From Methyloligella sp050110875 (GTDB lineage Bacteria; Pseudomonadota; Alphaproteobacteria; Rhizobiales; Methyloligellaceae): a stretch of DNA of 64,000 nt. The first letter of the stretch is position 1, and each line of letters begins with the position of its first letter. The notes under the pieces are model-generated. The model saw only the letters and a program-made list of their open reading frames with translations, did no database searches and was not told where the DNA came from. The stretch lies in NCBI GenBank assembly GCA_050110875.1, contig CP188828.1, forward strand, positions 2,852,001-2,916,000, written 5' to 3'. Positions 11,748 through 20,895 of the stretch are shown piece by piece. The position numbers were made by a program, and so were the translations under genes.

Positions 11748-12674
11748 TCACTCCTCCTTGGACCGGTCGCGAAAGCCTGCCTTCTCGCCTGCCGGCCGTT
11801 CTTCCGTGTGCAAGGCTTCCGAGAGCCGCTGCCTGGCGCTGCCCGGCTTCAACGGCTTTTGTTGGGTCGGTGCCGGGGCCCATCCGCTCAAATAGAGGAT
11901 CTCGAAGCTCGCCTTGATCCGTCCATCGGGGAGGGAGAAGCGTTCGCGATAGATCCGTTCGGCGCGCTTGAGGGTTCGCCGGAGAAGCGGCGTGCGCGTC
12001 CGTTCGTTCAGCACGTTGGCGGCTCCCATACCGCGGATCTCGTTCAGAAGGTCGGCAAGGCTGCCGTAGCTCACGGTCAGGGTTTCGGTATCGGTGACCG
12101 GGAGGGCGAAGCCCGCCCGCTGAAGCAGCGCGCCCGCCTCCCGGATATCGGCGAAGGGGGCGATGCGCGGACTGGCGCCGCCCTGCTCCTCCGCCTCAGC
12201 GAAAATGAGAGCTTCCCTCAGCTCCTCTAGGGTGCGGGTGCCGAGCAGGCTGGCCATGAAGAGCCCGTCGGGCTTCAGGGCGCGGCGGATCTGGATCAGG
12301 CTGCCGGGGAGATCGTTCACGTGATGCAGGCTGAGACCGGAGACGACGAGATCGAGGCTGCCATCGGCGAAGGGGAGCCGCTCTTCGTCGCAGACGACGG
12401 CCGGGCTCGGGCAAGACAGGGCCAGTTTTTCGCTCAACTCGCCATAGATCACGTGACCGATATTGGGATTTTGCCCGATCTGGCGGCCGTGCAGCCCTTG
12501 ATGGGCGCCGAGATCGAGAACGAGGGGAAATTCGTGGAGGATCGCCTGGAGCCGGCCGGCGATCTCGTCCGCGCTATGGGCGAAGAGAAAATCGTGACGG
12601 GCATGGACCGCCGCGTGGCGGTCGCGATGCCGCCGCAAAAGCGCGCGGTCGAAAAGGCGGGCCGGATCGCTCAT
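11748..12674 (-). CDS. SAM-dependent methyltransferase (NDUFAF5/BioC-like)
   Basis: 308 residues from the ATG at 12674 (MSDPARLFDRALLRRHRDR). It has the class I methyltransferase core: LVLDLGAHQGLHG (motif I, somewhat degenerate), DEERLPFADGSLDLVVSGLSLHHVNDLPG (post-I/II) and LKPDGLFMASLLG. The DRALLRRHRDR start and overall plan match the alphaproteobacterial relatives of mitochondrial NDUFAF5, a complex I assembly factor; the bacterial role is not established. It is divergent from comF, with 117 bp between the two starts. The frame stays open far upstream, but that part overlaps comF and is a shadow. Confidence 0.85.
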   Translation of the reverse strand: MSDPARLFDRALLRRHRDRHAAVHARHDFLFAHSADEIAGRLQAILHEFPLVLDLGAHQGLHGRQIGQNPNIGHVIYGELSEKLALSCPSPAVVCDEERLPFADGSLDLVVSGLSLHHVNDLPGSLIQIRRALKPDGLFMASLLGTRTLEELREALIFAEAEEQGGASPRIAPFADIREAGALLQRAGFALPVTDTETLTVSYGSLADLLNEIRGMGAANVLNERTRTPLLRRTLKRAERIYRERFSLPDGRIKASFEILYLSGWAPAPTQQKPLKPGSARQRLSEALHTEERPAGEKAGFRDRSKEE

Positions 12675-12791
12675 GGGCTGCCGTCCTCTGGAAGCATTCT
12701 TCGGGCCGTTCCTCGAATCATCCGTTGCTGCAAACCCTCGCCGCATGACGCTTGGTGGCCGGGCGCTCGGGGTATAGCATCCCCGCCAGTC

Positions 12792-13610
12792 ATGGGTGAT
12801 GTTTCGGCAGGTGAGGGGCAAGCGGCTCCCGAGATGGCGTTGCCGCAGGCGGGCAGGGATGCCCTGCCGATGCTCCGTGCAGCCCTCGGCGCGCTCGCCG
12901 ATTTTCTCCTTCCGCCGGTTTGTATCGGTTGCCGCGCTTCCATCGACCGGCACGGGCAGCTCTGCGGGGCTTGCTGGTCGAAAATCGATTTCATCACGCC
13001 TCCCAGATGCGACCGTCTCGGCATTCCGCTCCCCTTCGAGACCGGCGATGTCATGCTTTCCGCCGGGGCGCTCGCCGATCCGCCGGCTTACGACAGGGCG
13101 CGGGCGGCCGCCTGTTACGCCACGACCATGCGGGACCTGATCCAAAGCTTCAAATATCGGGACCGGCAGGAGGGTCTGCCACTTTTCGGGCGTTGGCTGG
13201 TGCAAGCGGGGAACGACATTCTGCGGGATGCCGACCTTCTCATCCCGGTGCCGCTTCATCGCTCGAAGCTCTGGTCTCGCCGGTTCAATCAATCCGCCTT
13301 GCTGGCCGCAGAGGTGGGACGGATTTCCGGTGTTTCCGCCGATGCGACGCTGCTGAAGCGCATCAAGAAGACGACGAGCCAGGTGGGGCTGAGCGCCGAT
13401 CAGCGGCGTCGGAACGTTTCGGGCGCATTTGGCGTTGACGTTGCACGGGCGGGATGTCTGAAAGACGCTCGGGTCGTGATCGTCGACGATGTGATTACCA
13501 CGGGGGCCACCATCGAAGCCTGTACCAGAGCGTTGCGAAAAGCGGGTGCCGCGAGGGTCGATGCCCTGGCGCTCGCGAGAGCGGTCGAGCCGACGGCGGT
13601 CACATTTTAA
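12792..13610 (+). CDS. comF: ComF family phosphoribosyltransferase-like protein
   Basis: 272 residues from the ATG at 12792; a later ATG at 12834 is also possible. N-terminal paired cysteines (CIGC ... CGAC, near residues 45-65) form the ComF zinc ribbon. The C-terminal half is a type I PRTase fold with VVIVDDVITTGAT (PRPP-binding loop) and the preceding LIPVPLHRSKLWSRRFNQS typical of ComF/GntX. The homologue is needed for DNA uptake in competent bacteria; in alphaproteobacteria its role is unclear. grxC follows 90 bp downstream. Confidence 0.9.
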   Translation: MGDVSAGEGQAAPEMALPQAGRDALPMLRAALGALADFLLPPVCIGCRASIDRHGQLCGACWSKIDFITPPRCDRLGIPLPFETGDVMLSAGALADPPAYDRARAAACYATTMRDLIQSFKYRDRQEGLPLFGRWLVQAGNDILRDADLLIPVPLHRSKLWSRRFNQSALLAAEVGRISGVSADATLLKRIKKTTSQVGLSADQRRRNVSGAFGVDVARAGCLKDARVVIVDDVITTGATIEACTRALRKAGAARVDALALARAVEPTAVTF

Positions 13611-13700
13611 CTTCGTATTGCCTTCTTTGAGCTGAGATTGATCGCAAAATGATGCAGGCCAGACTAGCCAACCAATCAAGCAGCTGGTGAGGGATCAGGT

Positions 13701-14003
13701 ATGGTGCGTATTACCCTCTACACGACGCAGCTCTGCGGCTATTGCCGCGCCGCCAAGCAACTTTTGATGAGCAAAGGCCTGGATTTCGAGGAAATCTCGG
13801 TCGATTGGGATCCGGAGCTTCGGCAACAGATGATGAAGCGTTCCGGGGGACGGCAGACGGTGCCGCAGATCTTCATCAACGAGTGGCATGTGGGCGGATA
13901 TCAGGATCTCGCGTCCCTCGACCGGGACGGCAAGCTTCAGGAGTGGCTCGATAGCGATCCGCCGGAGATGCCGATCTTCGTCGAGGATCCGGCAAAGGCA
14001 TGA
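13701..14003 (+). CDS. grxC: Glutaredoxin 3 (GrxC)
   Basis: 100 residues, the normal length. The dithiol active site CGYC is at about residues 12-15, followed by the glutathione-binding TVPQIFI (cis-Pro) and the GGYQDLASLDRDG end motif. It reduces disulfides and mixed glutathione disulfides with GSH. Its stop overlaps the next gene's start by 4 nt (ATGA at 14000-14003), so the two are probably translated together. Confidence 0.95.
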   Translation: MVRITLYTTQLCGYCRAAKQLLMSKGLDFEEISVDWDPELRQQMMKRSGGRQTVPQIFINEWHVGGYQDLASLDRDGKLQEWLDSDPPEMPIFVEDPAKA

Positions 14004-14869
14004 ACGCTGCTGCCCCGGAGCGTTTCCGGGTTGCGTTGGTTCAGCTTTGCTGCGGGCGAAGCGTTGCACCGAATCTCGACGCCGCCGAGCGCCTGATCCG
14101 ACAGGCCGCGGAGGCGGGCGCGGACTATGTCCAAACGCCGGAGAACACCGCGCTGCTGGAGCTCGATCGCGAGCTGGCGCTGGCGCAAGCCGCCGAGGAG
14201 GATAAGAGCGAAGCGCTGGCGCGCATGAGAGGGCTAGCGGCGGCGCTCGGGATCTGGCTTCACGTCGGTTCCATCGCCATAAAGGTGCCGGGCGACAAGC
14301 TCGCCAACCGTTCCTTCCTGATCACCCCTTCCGGCGAGATTGCCGCACGCTACGACAAGCTGCATATGTTCGATGTGGACCTGCCCAATGGCGAGGTCTA
14401 CCGGGAATCGGAGACCTATCGGCCGGGATCGAAAGCCGTGCTGGCGACGCTGCCCTGGGGCAGGCTGGGACTTTCCATCTGCTACGATCTGCGCTTTCCG
14501 GGGCTTTATCGCGCGCTTGCCGGCGCGGGGGCTTCGTTCCTCGCGATTCCCGCAGCCTTCACGCGGGAGACGGGGCGGGCCCATTGGCACGTGCTGGTGC
14601 GGGCCCGGGCGATCGAGACGGGGTGTTTCGTCTTCGCCGCGACCCAAGGCGGCTATCATGAGATGGGCCGCTGGACCTACGGACACAGCATGATCGTCTC
14701 GCCCTGGGGCGAGGTGCTGGCCGAGGCGGGGGAGGCGCCGCAGATCCTGCTCGCCGATATCGATCCGTCGCTCGTCCAGAAGGCGCGAGCTGCCGTGCCG
14801 TCCCTGGCGGGCGGCCGGGATTTCGACGTCGAGATCGTGGACGAGATGCCTTCTGGCGCGACTCTTTGA
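14000..14869 (+). CDS. Carbon-nitrogen hydrolase, Nit1-like (deaminated glutathione amidase type)
   Basis: 289 residues of the nitrilase superfamily. The catalytic triad can be placed: Glu in QTPENTAL (near residue 48), Lys in YDKLHMFDVDLP (near 118) and Cys in LGLSICYDLRFPGLYR (near 159). The KLHMFDVD and CYDLRFP forms are characteristic of the Nit1/NIT2 branch, which hydrolyses deaminated glutathione. Coupling to grxC by a 4-nt overlap fits a glutathione-linked task. Confidence 0.88.
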   Translation: MNAAAPERFRVALVQLCCGRSVAPNLDAAERLIRQAAEAGADYVQTPENTALLELDRELALAQAAEEDKSEALARMRGLAAALGIWLHVGSIAIKVPGDKLANRSFLITPSGEIAARYDKLHMFDVDLPNGEVYRESETYRPGSKAVLATLPWGRLGLSICYDLRFPGLYRALAGAGASFLAIPAAFTRETGRAHWHVLVRARAIETGCFVFAATQGGYHEMGRWTYGHSMIVSPWGEVLAEAGEAPQILLADIDPSLVQKARAAVPSLAGGRDFDVEIVDEMPSGATL

Positions 14870-14887
14870 GCGCGTTGAGCGCGCTGC

Positions 14888-14932
14888 GCGCGGTTCGTTT
14901 CAGCGCGGTTCGTTTCAGCGCGGTTCGTTTGA
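14888..14932. repeat. Three tandem copies of a 15-nt unit
   Basis: The unit GCGCGGTTCGTTTCA occurs three times in direct tandem (14888, 14903, 14918; the last copy differs near its end), directly after the amidase stop and before the 3' end of convergent ubiG. No function is apparent. Confidence 0.85.
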
Positions 14933-14949
14933 GGGTTGCTGGTTCTGCC

Positions 14950-15723
14950 TCAGCGTCGCTTGGCGGCGGCGAAATAATTCACATCCGTATCCTTGCCGAG
15001 CCGCCACTCGTCGGTGATGGGGTTGTAGATCAGCCCGGTCTCGCCGGTGGGCGTCAGACCGCTTTGCCGGAAGGCGCCGATCAGCTCGCCGGGGGTGACG
15101 AATCGGTCCCATTGATGTGTGCCGGCCGGAACCCAGCGCAAGATGTATTCGGCGGCGACGATGGCCAGGGCATAGGATTTCATGGTGCGGTTGATGGTGG
15201 AAAAGACGACCGCGCCGCCCGGTTTCGCCAGACCTGCGACGGTCGCCACGAAGGCCGGCACGTTCTCCACATGCTCGACGACCTCCAGCGCCAGCACAGC
15301 GTCGAAATTCATGCCGCGGGCAAGCAGCGCCTCGGCGGTTGTCGCTTCGTAGGTCACATCGAGCCCCGCCCCCTCGGCATGGGTTCGGGCCACCGCCACG
15401 GTCTCCTCCGCCGGATCGATGCCCATGACGGTCGCACCGAGCCGGGTCAGCGGCTCGCAGACGAGACCGCCGCCGCAGCCGATGTCCAGGATCCGCAAGC
15501 CCTCCAGGCTGCGTGCCGCGGCGGGATCCCGGCCGAAGGCCTCGCAAAGCCGGTCGCGAATATAGGCGAGACGGACGGGATTGATGCGGTGGAGCGGCTT
15601 GAAGGGGCCGTCCGGGTCCCACCATTCCTCGGCGAGCTCGGCGAAGCGGCGGACCTCTTCGGGGTCGAGGCTGGAAGGGGTGGCGGCCGTTTCGGTGTCT
15701 CGATCTGTGTTTTGCGGAGCCAT
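14950..15723 (-). CDS. ubiG: Ubiquinone biosynthesis O-methyltransferase UbiG
   Basis: 257 residues. It shows the UbiG opening EEVRRFAELAEEWWDPDGPFKPLH, then GLRILDIGCGGGLVCEPLTRLGA (SAM motif I), FDAVLALEVVEHV and the late-family segment WVPAGTHQWDRFVTPGEL. UbiG performs both O-methylations of the quinone ring in ubiquinone synthesis. It is divergent from lysC, an arrangement frequent in Rhizobiales. Confidence 0.95.
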   Translation of the reverse strand: MAPQNTDRDTETAATPSSLDPEEVRRFAELAEEWWDPDGPFKPLHRINPVRLAYIRDRLCEAFGRDPAAARSLEGLRILDIGCGGGLVCEPLTRLGATVMGIDPAEETVAVARTHAEGAGLDVTYEATTAEALLARGMNFDAVLALEVVEHVENVPAFVATVAGLAKPGGAVVFSTINRTMKSYALAIVAAEYILRWVPAGTHQWDRFVTPGELIGAFRQSGLTPTGETGLIYNPITDEWRLGKDTDVNYFAAAKRR

Positions 15724-15922
15724 GAGGCATTGGCCGTCGCGGCCGCTTCTCTGTCAAGCGGGCGGTTGCCACGGCGATGCAGGGCTCAACGGCCGGTGCG
15801 GCTTCGGTTGCGGATAAATCCGCCAATCAGTAAGAAGACTTCATTTCGGGCCGGTCCATGAGGGGGCGGCCCCTTTCATTGCTTGGGGTGATTTCGCGCA
15901 GACGCGCCACCCGGGAGGGGCG

Positions 15923-17224
15923 ATGGCCCTGCTAGTGCTCAAATTCGGCGGCACCTCGGTCGCCGATATCGACAAGATCAGAAACGCCGCTCGCCATGTG
16001 AAACGGGAGATCGACGCCGGCCATGCATGCGCGGTGGTGGTCTCGGCCATGGCCGGCCAGACCAACCAGCTGATCGCCTGGGTGGAGGAGGCCGCGCGCG
16101 CCAATGGCGGTGATGCGGCCGGCGGCGATTCTCAGAACGGCGAAACCCGCGCCTACGATGCGTGCGAATACGATGCCGTGGTCTCTTCCGGCGAGCAGGT
16201 GACGGCGGGGCTGCTGGCGCTGGTGCTGCAGTCGCTCGGCGTGCGGGCGCGGTCCTGGCAGGGCTGGCAAATTCCGCTCAACACCGATCCGGTGCACGCC
16301 AAGGCGCGCATCGCCGGCATCGAAGGGCATACGCTCAAGGGACAGGTGCTCGACGGCGAGGTCGCGGTGGTGGCCGGCTTCCAGGGCATCGCGCCGGACG
16401 GGCGAATCGCGACCCTGGGACGGGGCGGCTCCGACACTTCGGCCGTGGCGCTCGCCGCGGCGCTCGACGCGGATAGGTGCGATATCTACACGGATGTGGA
16501 CGGGGTCTACACGACCGATCCCCGGATCGTGCCGCAAGCGCAGCGCATGGATCGCATCTCCTACGAAGAGATGCTGGAAATGGCGTCCCAAGGGGCCAAG
16601 GTTCTGCAGACGCGCTCGGTGGAGCTGGCGATGCAGCGCAGCGTGCCGGTGCTGGTCCGGTCGAGCTTCGACTCGGCCGATCTCGACGCGAAGGCCGATA
16701 TCGCCGAGCTTGGCACGCTGGTGTGCGAGGAGGATGAGATCGTGGAACAGAAAGTCGTCAGCGGCATTGCCTATGCGCCGGACGAGGCGAAGGTGACGCT
16801 GATCAAGGTGGCCGACAAGCCGGGGGTCGCCGCCGGCGTCTTCGGCCCCTTGGCCGAGGCCAATATCAATGTCGACATGATCGTCCAGAACGTCTCCGAG
16901 GACGGCCGCTACACGGACCTTACCTTCACCGTCCAGAGCGCCGATTTGGAGCGCGCCCTGGACGTGCTACGCTCGAAGAAGGACGAGATCGGTTATGCCG
17001 ATCTCGACGGCTCGACGAACGTCGCCAAGGTTTCCGCGATCGGCGTCGGGATGCGAAGCCATGCCGGCGTGGCGGCTCAGATGTTTCACGCTCTTTCCGA
17101 GAAGGGCATTAACATCCAGGCGATTTCCACCTCGGAAATCAAGATCAGCATACTGATCGATGCCGCATATGCAGAGCTGGCGGTACGGACCTTGCACACG
17201 CTTTTCGGTCTGGACAGTCGTTAG
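15923..17224 (+). CDS. lysC: Aspartate kinase (LysC)
   Basis: 433 residues, slightly longer than usual because of a Gly/Asp-rich insert near residues 55-75. The N-terminal kinase domain has KFGGTSVAD and RGGSDTSAVALAAAL; two ACT domains follow (near 270-345, ADKPGVAAGVFGPLAEANINVDM, and 350-425, GVGMRSHAGVAAQMF) for feedback by lysine and/or threonine. It makes aspartyl-phosphate, the first step towards Lys, Met, Thr and diaminopimelate. GGGAGGGG just before the ATG is a strong ribosome-binding site. Confidence 0.96.
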   Translation: MALLVLKFGGTSVADIDKIRNAARHVKREIDAGHACAVVVSAMAGQTNQLIAWVEEAARANGGDAAGGDSQNGETRAYDACEYDAVVSSGEQVTAGLLALVLQSLGVRARSWQGWQIPLNTDPVHAKARIAGIEGHTLKGQVLDGEVAVVAGFQGIAPDGRIATLGRGGSDTSAVALAAALDADRCDIYTDVDGVYTTDPRIVPQAQRMDRISYEEMLEMASQGAKVLQTRSVELAMQRSVPVLVRSSFDSADLDAKADIAELGTLVCEEDEIVEQKVVSGIAYAPDEAKVTLIKVADKPGVAAGVFGPLAEANINVDMIVQNVSEDGRYTDLTFTVQSADLERALDVLRSKKDEIGYADLDGSTNVAKVSAIGVGMRSHAGVAAQMFHALSEKGINIQAISTSEIKISILIDAAYAELAVRTLHTLFGLDSR

Positions 17225-17296
17225 CCCCGCAGCCGGCGTTTCGATCTTGCTCGGAATGATGTCGCAGGCGTGGATTTGCCGGCGAGGAATGTTGTT

Positions 17297-19555
17297 ATGG
17301 CCATTTCAGTGAGCGCACCAAGACAGTTGCTCCGCCGCTTGCGCGAGGTGATGGCGGAGCCCGAGAGCGCCCAGGAGCGGCTGAACAAGGTCGTGGTCCT
17401 GATCGCCTCCAACATGGTGGCCGAGGTGTGCTCGCTGTACTTGCAGCGGCGGGACAATTCCCTGGAGCTGGTCGCGACGGAAGGCCTGGAAGCGCGCGCC
17501 GTACACAACACCCATATGAAGCGCGGCGAGGGTCTGGTCGGTCTGATCGCGCAAGAGGCCGAGGCCATGCAGTTTCCGGATGCGCAGAACCATCCGGCGT
17601 TCTCCTACCGGCCGGAAACCGGAGAGGAAATCTATCATTCCTTCGTCGGCGTGCCGATCTTGCGCGGCGGCCATGCCATCGGCGTATTGACGGTCCAGAA
17701 CCGCACCCACCGACAATATACCGATGAGGAGGTCGAGGCGCTCCAGACCACGGCGATGGTGCTGGCGGAGATGCTGGCCTCGGGCGGCATGCTGACAAAT
17801 GACGATGTCGGGGCCGGGGAACGAGAAGATTCGCTTCGCTACGAGGTACTGTCGCTTTCTGAAGGGGTGGCGCTCGGCCATGCCGTGCTGCACGAGCCGC
17901 CGGTGCTGGTGACCAAGCTGATCGCCGAGGACGTGGAGCTGGAGCAGCGGCGTCTCGATCAGGCGATCGACGATCTGACGGGCATGATCGACGCCATGCT
18001 CGAGCGGGGCGATATGGCGCGGGCGGGGGAGCATCGCGAGGTGCTGGAGGCGTTCCGCATGTTCGCCGACGACCGCGGTTGGCGGCGCCGGCTCGAAGAG
18101 GCGCTGCAGACCGGCTTGACGGCGGAGGCGGCTGTGCAACGCGTCCGCAACGACACGCGGGCGCGCATGTTACGTCAAACGGACGCGCATTCGCGGGACC
18201 GGCTGCACGATATCGACGATCTCTCCAATCGGCTGCTGCGTCTGCTTTCGGGCGGGGCGGGCACCGCGGCGGCGGGGAAGCTGCCCGACGACACCATTCT
18301 GATCGCCCGCAATATGGGGCCGGCGGAGCTGTTGGATTACGACCGGGAGAAACTGCGCGGCCTCGTTCTGATCGAGGGCGGCGTGGGAAGCCATGTGGCG
18401 ATCGTTGCCCGGGCGTTGGGCATCGCGGCTGTCAGCCAGGCAAAAGGTATCCTGGAGACCGTCGAGGCAGGAGATGCCGCCATCGTCGATGCGGATGGCG
18501 GCGAATTGCATATCCGCCCGACCCAGGAGGTCGTGCAGGCCTATTCGGACAAGGTGAGGTTCCGCGCCCGTCGTCAGGCGCAGTATGCCGCCTTGCGCTC
18601 GGTGCCCGCGGTCACCCTGGACGAGGTCAAGATCTCGCTCAACATCAATGCGGGTCTGTTGTTCGATCTGCCGCATCTGGAGGAATCCGGCGCCGACGGA
18701 ATCGGGCTGTTCCGCACCGAGCTGCAATTCATGATCTCCTCGACCTTCCCGCGGCTGGATCAGCAGACGCGGATGTACAAGGCGATCTTCGATGCGGCGG
18801 GCAACAAGCCTGTCGTGTTCCGCACCCTCGATGTGGGCGGGGACAAGGTGCTGCCCTATTTCGAGACGGTGAAGGAGGAGAATCCCGCGCTCGGCTGGCG
18901 TGCCATCCGCATGGCGCTCGACCGGCCGGCGCTGTTCCGGACCCAGATCAGGGCGCTGATGCGGGCTGCGGCGGGCCGGGAGCTGCGTCTGCTGCTGCCG
19001 ATGATCGCCGATGTGAGCGAGCTGACGGAGGCCAAGGCGCTGATCGCCAAGGAGCTGCAGATCCTTAAGCGCCATGGCAAGCAGGAGCCCTCGAAGCTGC
19101 GGATCGGTGCCATGGTGGAGGTTCCGGCGCTGCTTTGGCAGCTCGACGAGGTGATGCCGCTGATCGATTTCGTTTCCGTCGGCAGCAACGATCTGATGCA
19201 GTTCATGTTCGCCGCCGACCGTTCCAACGAGCGGGTGGCCGGGCGCTTCGACAATCTCAACAAGGCGGCGCTGCGGTCTTTGCGCGCGGTGGTCCTGGCG
19301 GGCAAGCGCCACGACGTGCCGATCACGCTTTGCGGCGAGATGGCCGGCAAGCCGATCGAGGCCATGGCGCTGATCGGGCTCGGCTTCCGCTCCATTTCCA
19401 TGGCGCCGGCATCGGTCGGGCCGGTGAAGGCGATGATTCTCTCGCTCGACGTGGAACAGGCCACAAGCCGGCTTCTGACGCTCCTGAACGAAGATTCCGG
19501 CGATCTCAGGGAGCAATTGAAGGCTTTTGCAGTTGAAAAGGGTGTCCAGATTTAG
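17297..19555 (+). CDS. ptsP: Phosphoenolpyruvate-protein phosphotransferase PtsP (EI-Ntr)
   Basis: 752 residues from the ATG at 17297, preceded by GCGAGGA at good spacing; an upstream in-frame GTG at 17270 has no such site. A GAF domain (about residues 20-155) is fused to a PTS enzyme I: the swivelling phosphohistidine segment GGVGSHVAIVAR (near 365) and the PEP-binding barrel (GLFRTELQFM, GAMVEVPALLW, SVGSNDLMQF, LCGEMAG). EI-Ntr starts the nitrogen PTS phosphorelay to NPr and EIIA-Ntr; the GAF domain of homologues senses glutamine. In alphaproteobacteria lysC-ptsP-prfA is a conserved neighbourhood. Confidence 0.96.
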   Translation: MAISVSAPRQLLRRLREVMAEPESAQERLNKVVVLIASNMVAEVCSLYLQRRDNSLELVATEGLEARAVHNTHMKRGEGLVGLIAQEAEAMQFPDAQNHPAFSYRPETGEEIYHSFVGVPILRGGHAIGVLTVQNRTHRQYTDEEVEALQTTAMVLAEMLASGGMLTNDDVGAGEREDSLRYEVLSLSEGVALGHAVLHEPPVLVTKLIAEDVELEQRRLDQAIDDLTGMIDAMLERGDMARAGEHREVLEAFRMFADDRGWRRRLEEALQTGLTAEAAVQRVRNDTRARMLRQTDAHSRDRLHDIDDLSNRLLRLLSGGAGTAAAGKLPDDTILIARNMGPAELLDYDREKLRGLVLIEGGVGSHVAIVARALGIAAVSQAKGILETVEAGDAAIVDADGGELHIRPTQEVVQAYSDKVRFRARRQAQYAALRSVPAVTLDEVKISLNINAGLLFDLPHLEESGADGIGLFRTELQFMISSTFPRLDQQTRMYKAIFDAAGNKPVVFRTLDVGGDKVLPYFETVKEENPALGWRAIRMALDRPALFRTQIRALMRAAAGRELRLLLPMIADVSELTEAKALIAKELQILKRHGKQEPSKLRIGAMVEVPALLWQLDEVMPLIDFVSVGSNDLMQFMFAADRSNERVAGRFDNLNKAALRSLRAVVLAGKRHDVPITLCGEMAGKPIEAMALIGLGFRSISMAPASVGPVKAMILSLDVEQATSRLLTLLNEDSGDLREQLKAFAVEKGVQI

Positions 19556-19771
19556 TGCGAGACCCCGGTCACCTGTGTTTAGCTATGGGTGAAAGAGGCC
19601 AATCCCCGGAAAGCAGTGGTTGCAAAAGCCGGGGCGATAGGTTTGTGTTAATGGAAGTTAGCAGGATTTGGGATCGGTTCCGTCGACCCGAGCGGACCGC
19701 GCCGCGTTCCGCAAGGGCCGGGCTTCAACGATCTCTTTGGGCCACGCCTGCAGATTCACGGGATACGCAAG

Positions 19772-20863
19772 ATGCCCGCCGGCTTTGATGCGGAGGTGGC
19801 AGAGCTTTTTCGAGATCTTCGTCTCGCCAGCAATCTCGACGAGGCGCAGCTCGCCAATAGGCTCTCCACGCAAGTTGAGGTCGTCCAGGCGCTCGAGCAA
19901 GGTACGCTTTACGCTTTGCCGCCCTGGCCGGAGACCTCGCGCGTGGTCTCGGCCTATGGCGAGTTGCTGAATCTCGATGTCCAACCCTTGCTGCGGCGGG
20001 TCTATGCCCAGGTCGAGGCAGGCGTGATACCCGAAGAGATGCCGCCGGAGACACCTCCGCCGCTGGATTTCTCCATCGGCGAGACTTACGGAGGGCCTTC
20101 CACCCAGCCAGAAGAGACCCCGCCGGGACGGCCATCCAACGGCGGGTATGCTGATTCGTCTGCGCCTTATGGCGAGCCGGGCTATGCGGGAACGGCCGGA
20201 TCGGATATGCCGCCTCGCCAACCGGATTTCGCGCCGGTGCCGGGTCCGCAAGGCGGCCGGCCTCCGCAAGGGGCCCCTCAGGGCGGGCCGTATCCACAAG
20301 GCCCGCAAGGGATGCCAGATCCTCGCGCAGTTCCCCGGCCGATGCCGGGCGGGCCAGGGGCCAGACCGCCGGGACAGCCGCCGCAAGGCGCGCCGCGTCC
20401 TCCCGGTCAGCCTCCCCAATATCGTCCGCCGCCCCCCGGCGCGCCTCAGGGACAGCCCGCACCCGGTCAGGAATTCCGTCCGCCGCCGCCTCAACCGGCG
20501 CCCGGCGGGCCGCAAGGATGGCCACAGCCCGGTCAGGCCGCTCCGCCGCCGCAAGCCGCGTGGCCCGAACAGGATTTCGGCGCGCCGTCCGAGGCGGAAA
20601 TACCGGTGCAAGAGGGGAAGAAGGGCACGAGGCTGAAAAAGGCGATCGCGATGATCGTCGTTGTGCTCGCGGCCATCTTCGTTCTATGGCTTCTGTTCAG
20701 TCAGGTCGGTTCGCTATTCGGAACCGGCGGTGCGCCCCAGCAGGAGACCGGTCAGAGCACCGGAAGCGCTGGCGGCGATGCCGCGCCGGATGAACCGCTC
20801 GATCCTGACGATCCGCAGAGCCGCAAGAGCGACCGGCTGCCATTGCCAGACATGCCTCAATAG
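19772..20863 (+). CDS. RodZ-like HTH protein with Pro/Gln-rich linker and one membrane segment
   Basis: 363 residues. The N-terminal ~75 residues look like an HTH_25/RodZ-type fold (LFRDLRLASNLDEAQLANRL, then VVQALEQGT and a Pro-containing segment). Next comes a long low-complexity region (residues ~90-285) dominated by Pro, Gln, Gly and Ala, then a basic stretch and one hydrophobic helix (AIAMIVVVLAAIFVLWLLF, near 292-310), then a short acidic tail. This suggests an inner-membrane protein with the HTH and linker in the cytoplasm. RodZ links MreB to the cell wall, but that role is not shown here. Confidence 0.7.
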   Translation: MPAGFDAEVAELFRDLRLASNLDEAQLANRLSTQVEVVQALEQGTLYALPPWPETSRVVSAYGELLNLDVQPLLRRVYAQVEAGVIPEEMPPETPPPLDFSIGETYGGPSTQPEETPPGRPSNGGYADSSAPYGEPGYAGTAGSDMPPRQPDFAPVPGPQGGRPPQGAPQGGPYPQGPQGMPDPRAVPRPMPGGPGARPPGQPPQGAPRPPGQPPQYRPPPPGAPQGQPAPGQEFRPPPPQPAPGGPQGWPQPGQAAPPPQAAWPEQDFGAPSEAEIPVQEGKKGTRLKKAIAMIVVVLAAIFVLWLLFSQVGSLFGTGGAPQQETGQSTGSAGGDAAPDEPLDPDDPQSRKSDRLPLPDMPQ

Positions 20864-20895
20864 CCGCCAGTCCCTTTTACTTTTGAGCCCTCACC

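Noticed and set aside
12675..13679. Upstream extension of the methyltransferase frame
   Set aside because: It runs antisense through comF and lacks protein character; the ATG at 12674 fits the family start.
18170..19516. 448-codon minus-strand frame inside ptsP
   Set aside because: Shadow of ptsP, whose own frame contains all EI motifs.
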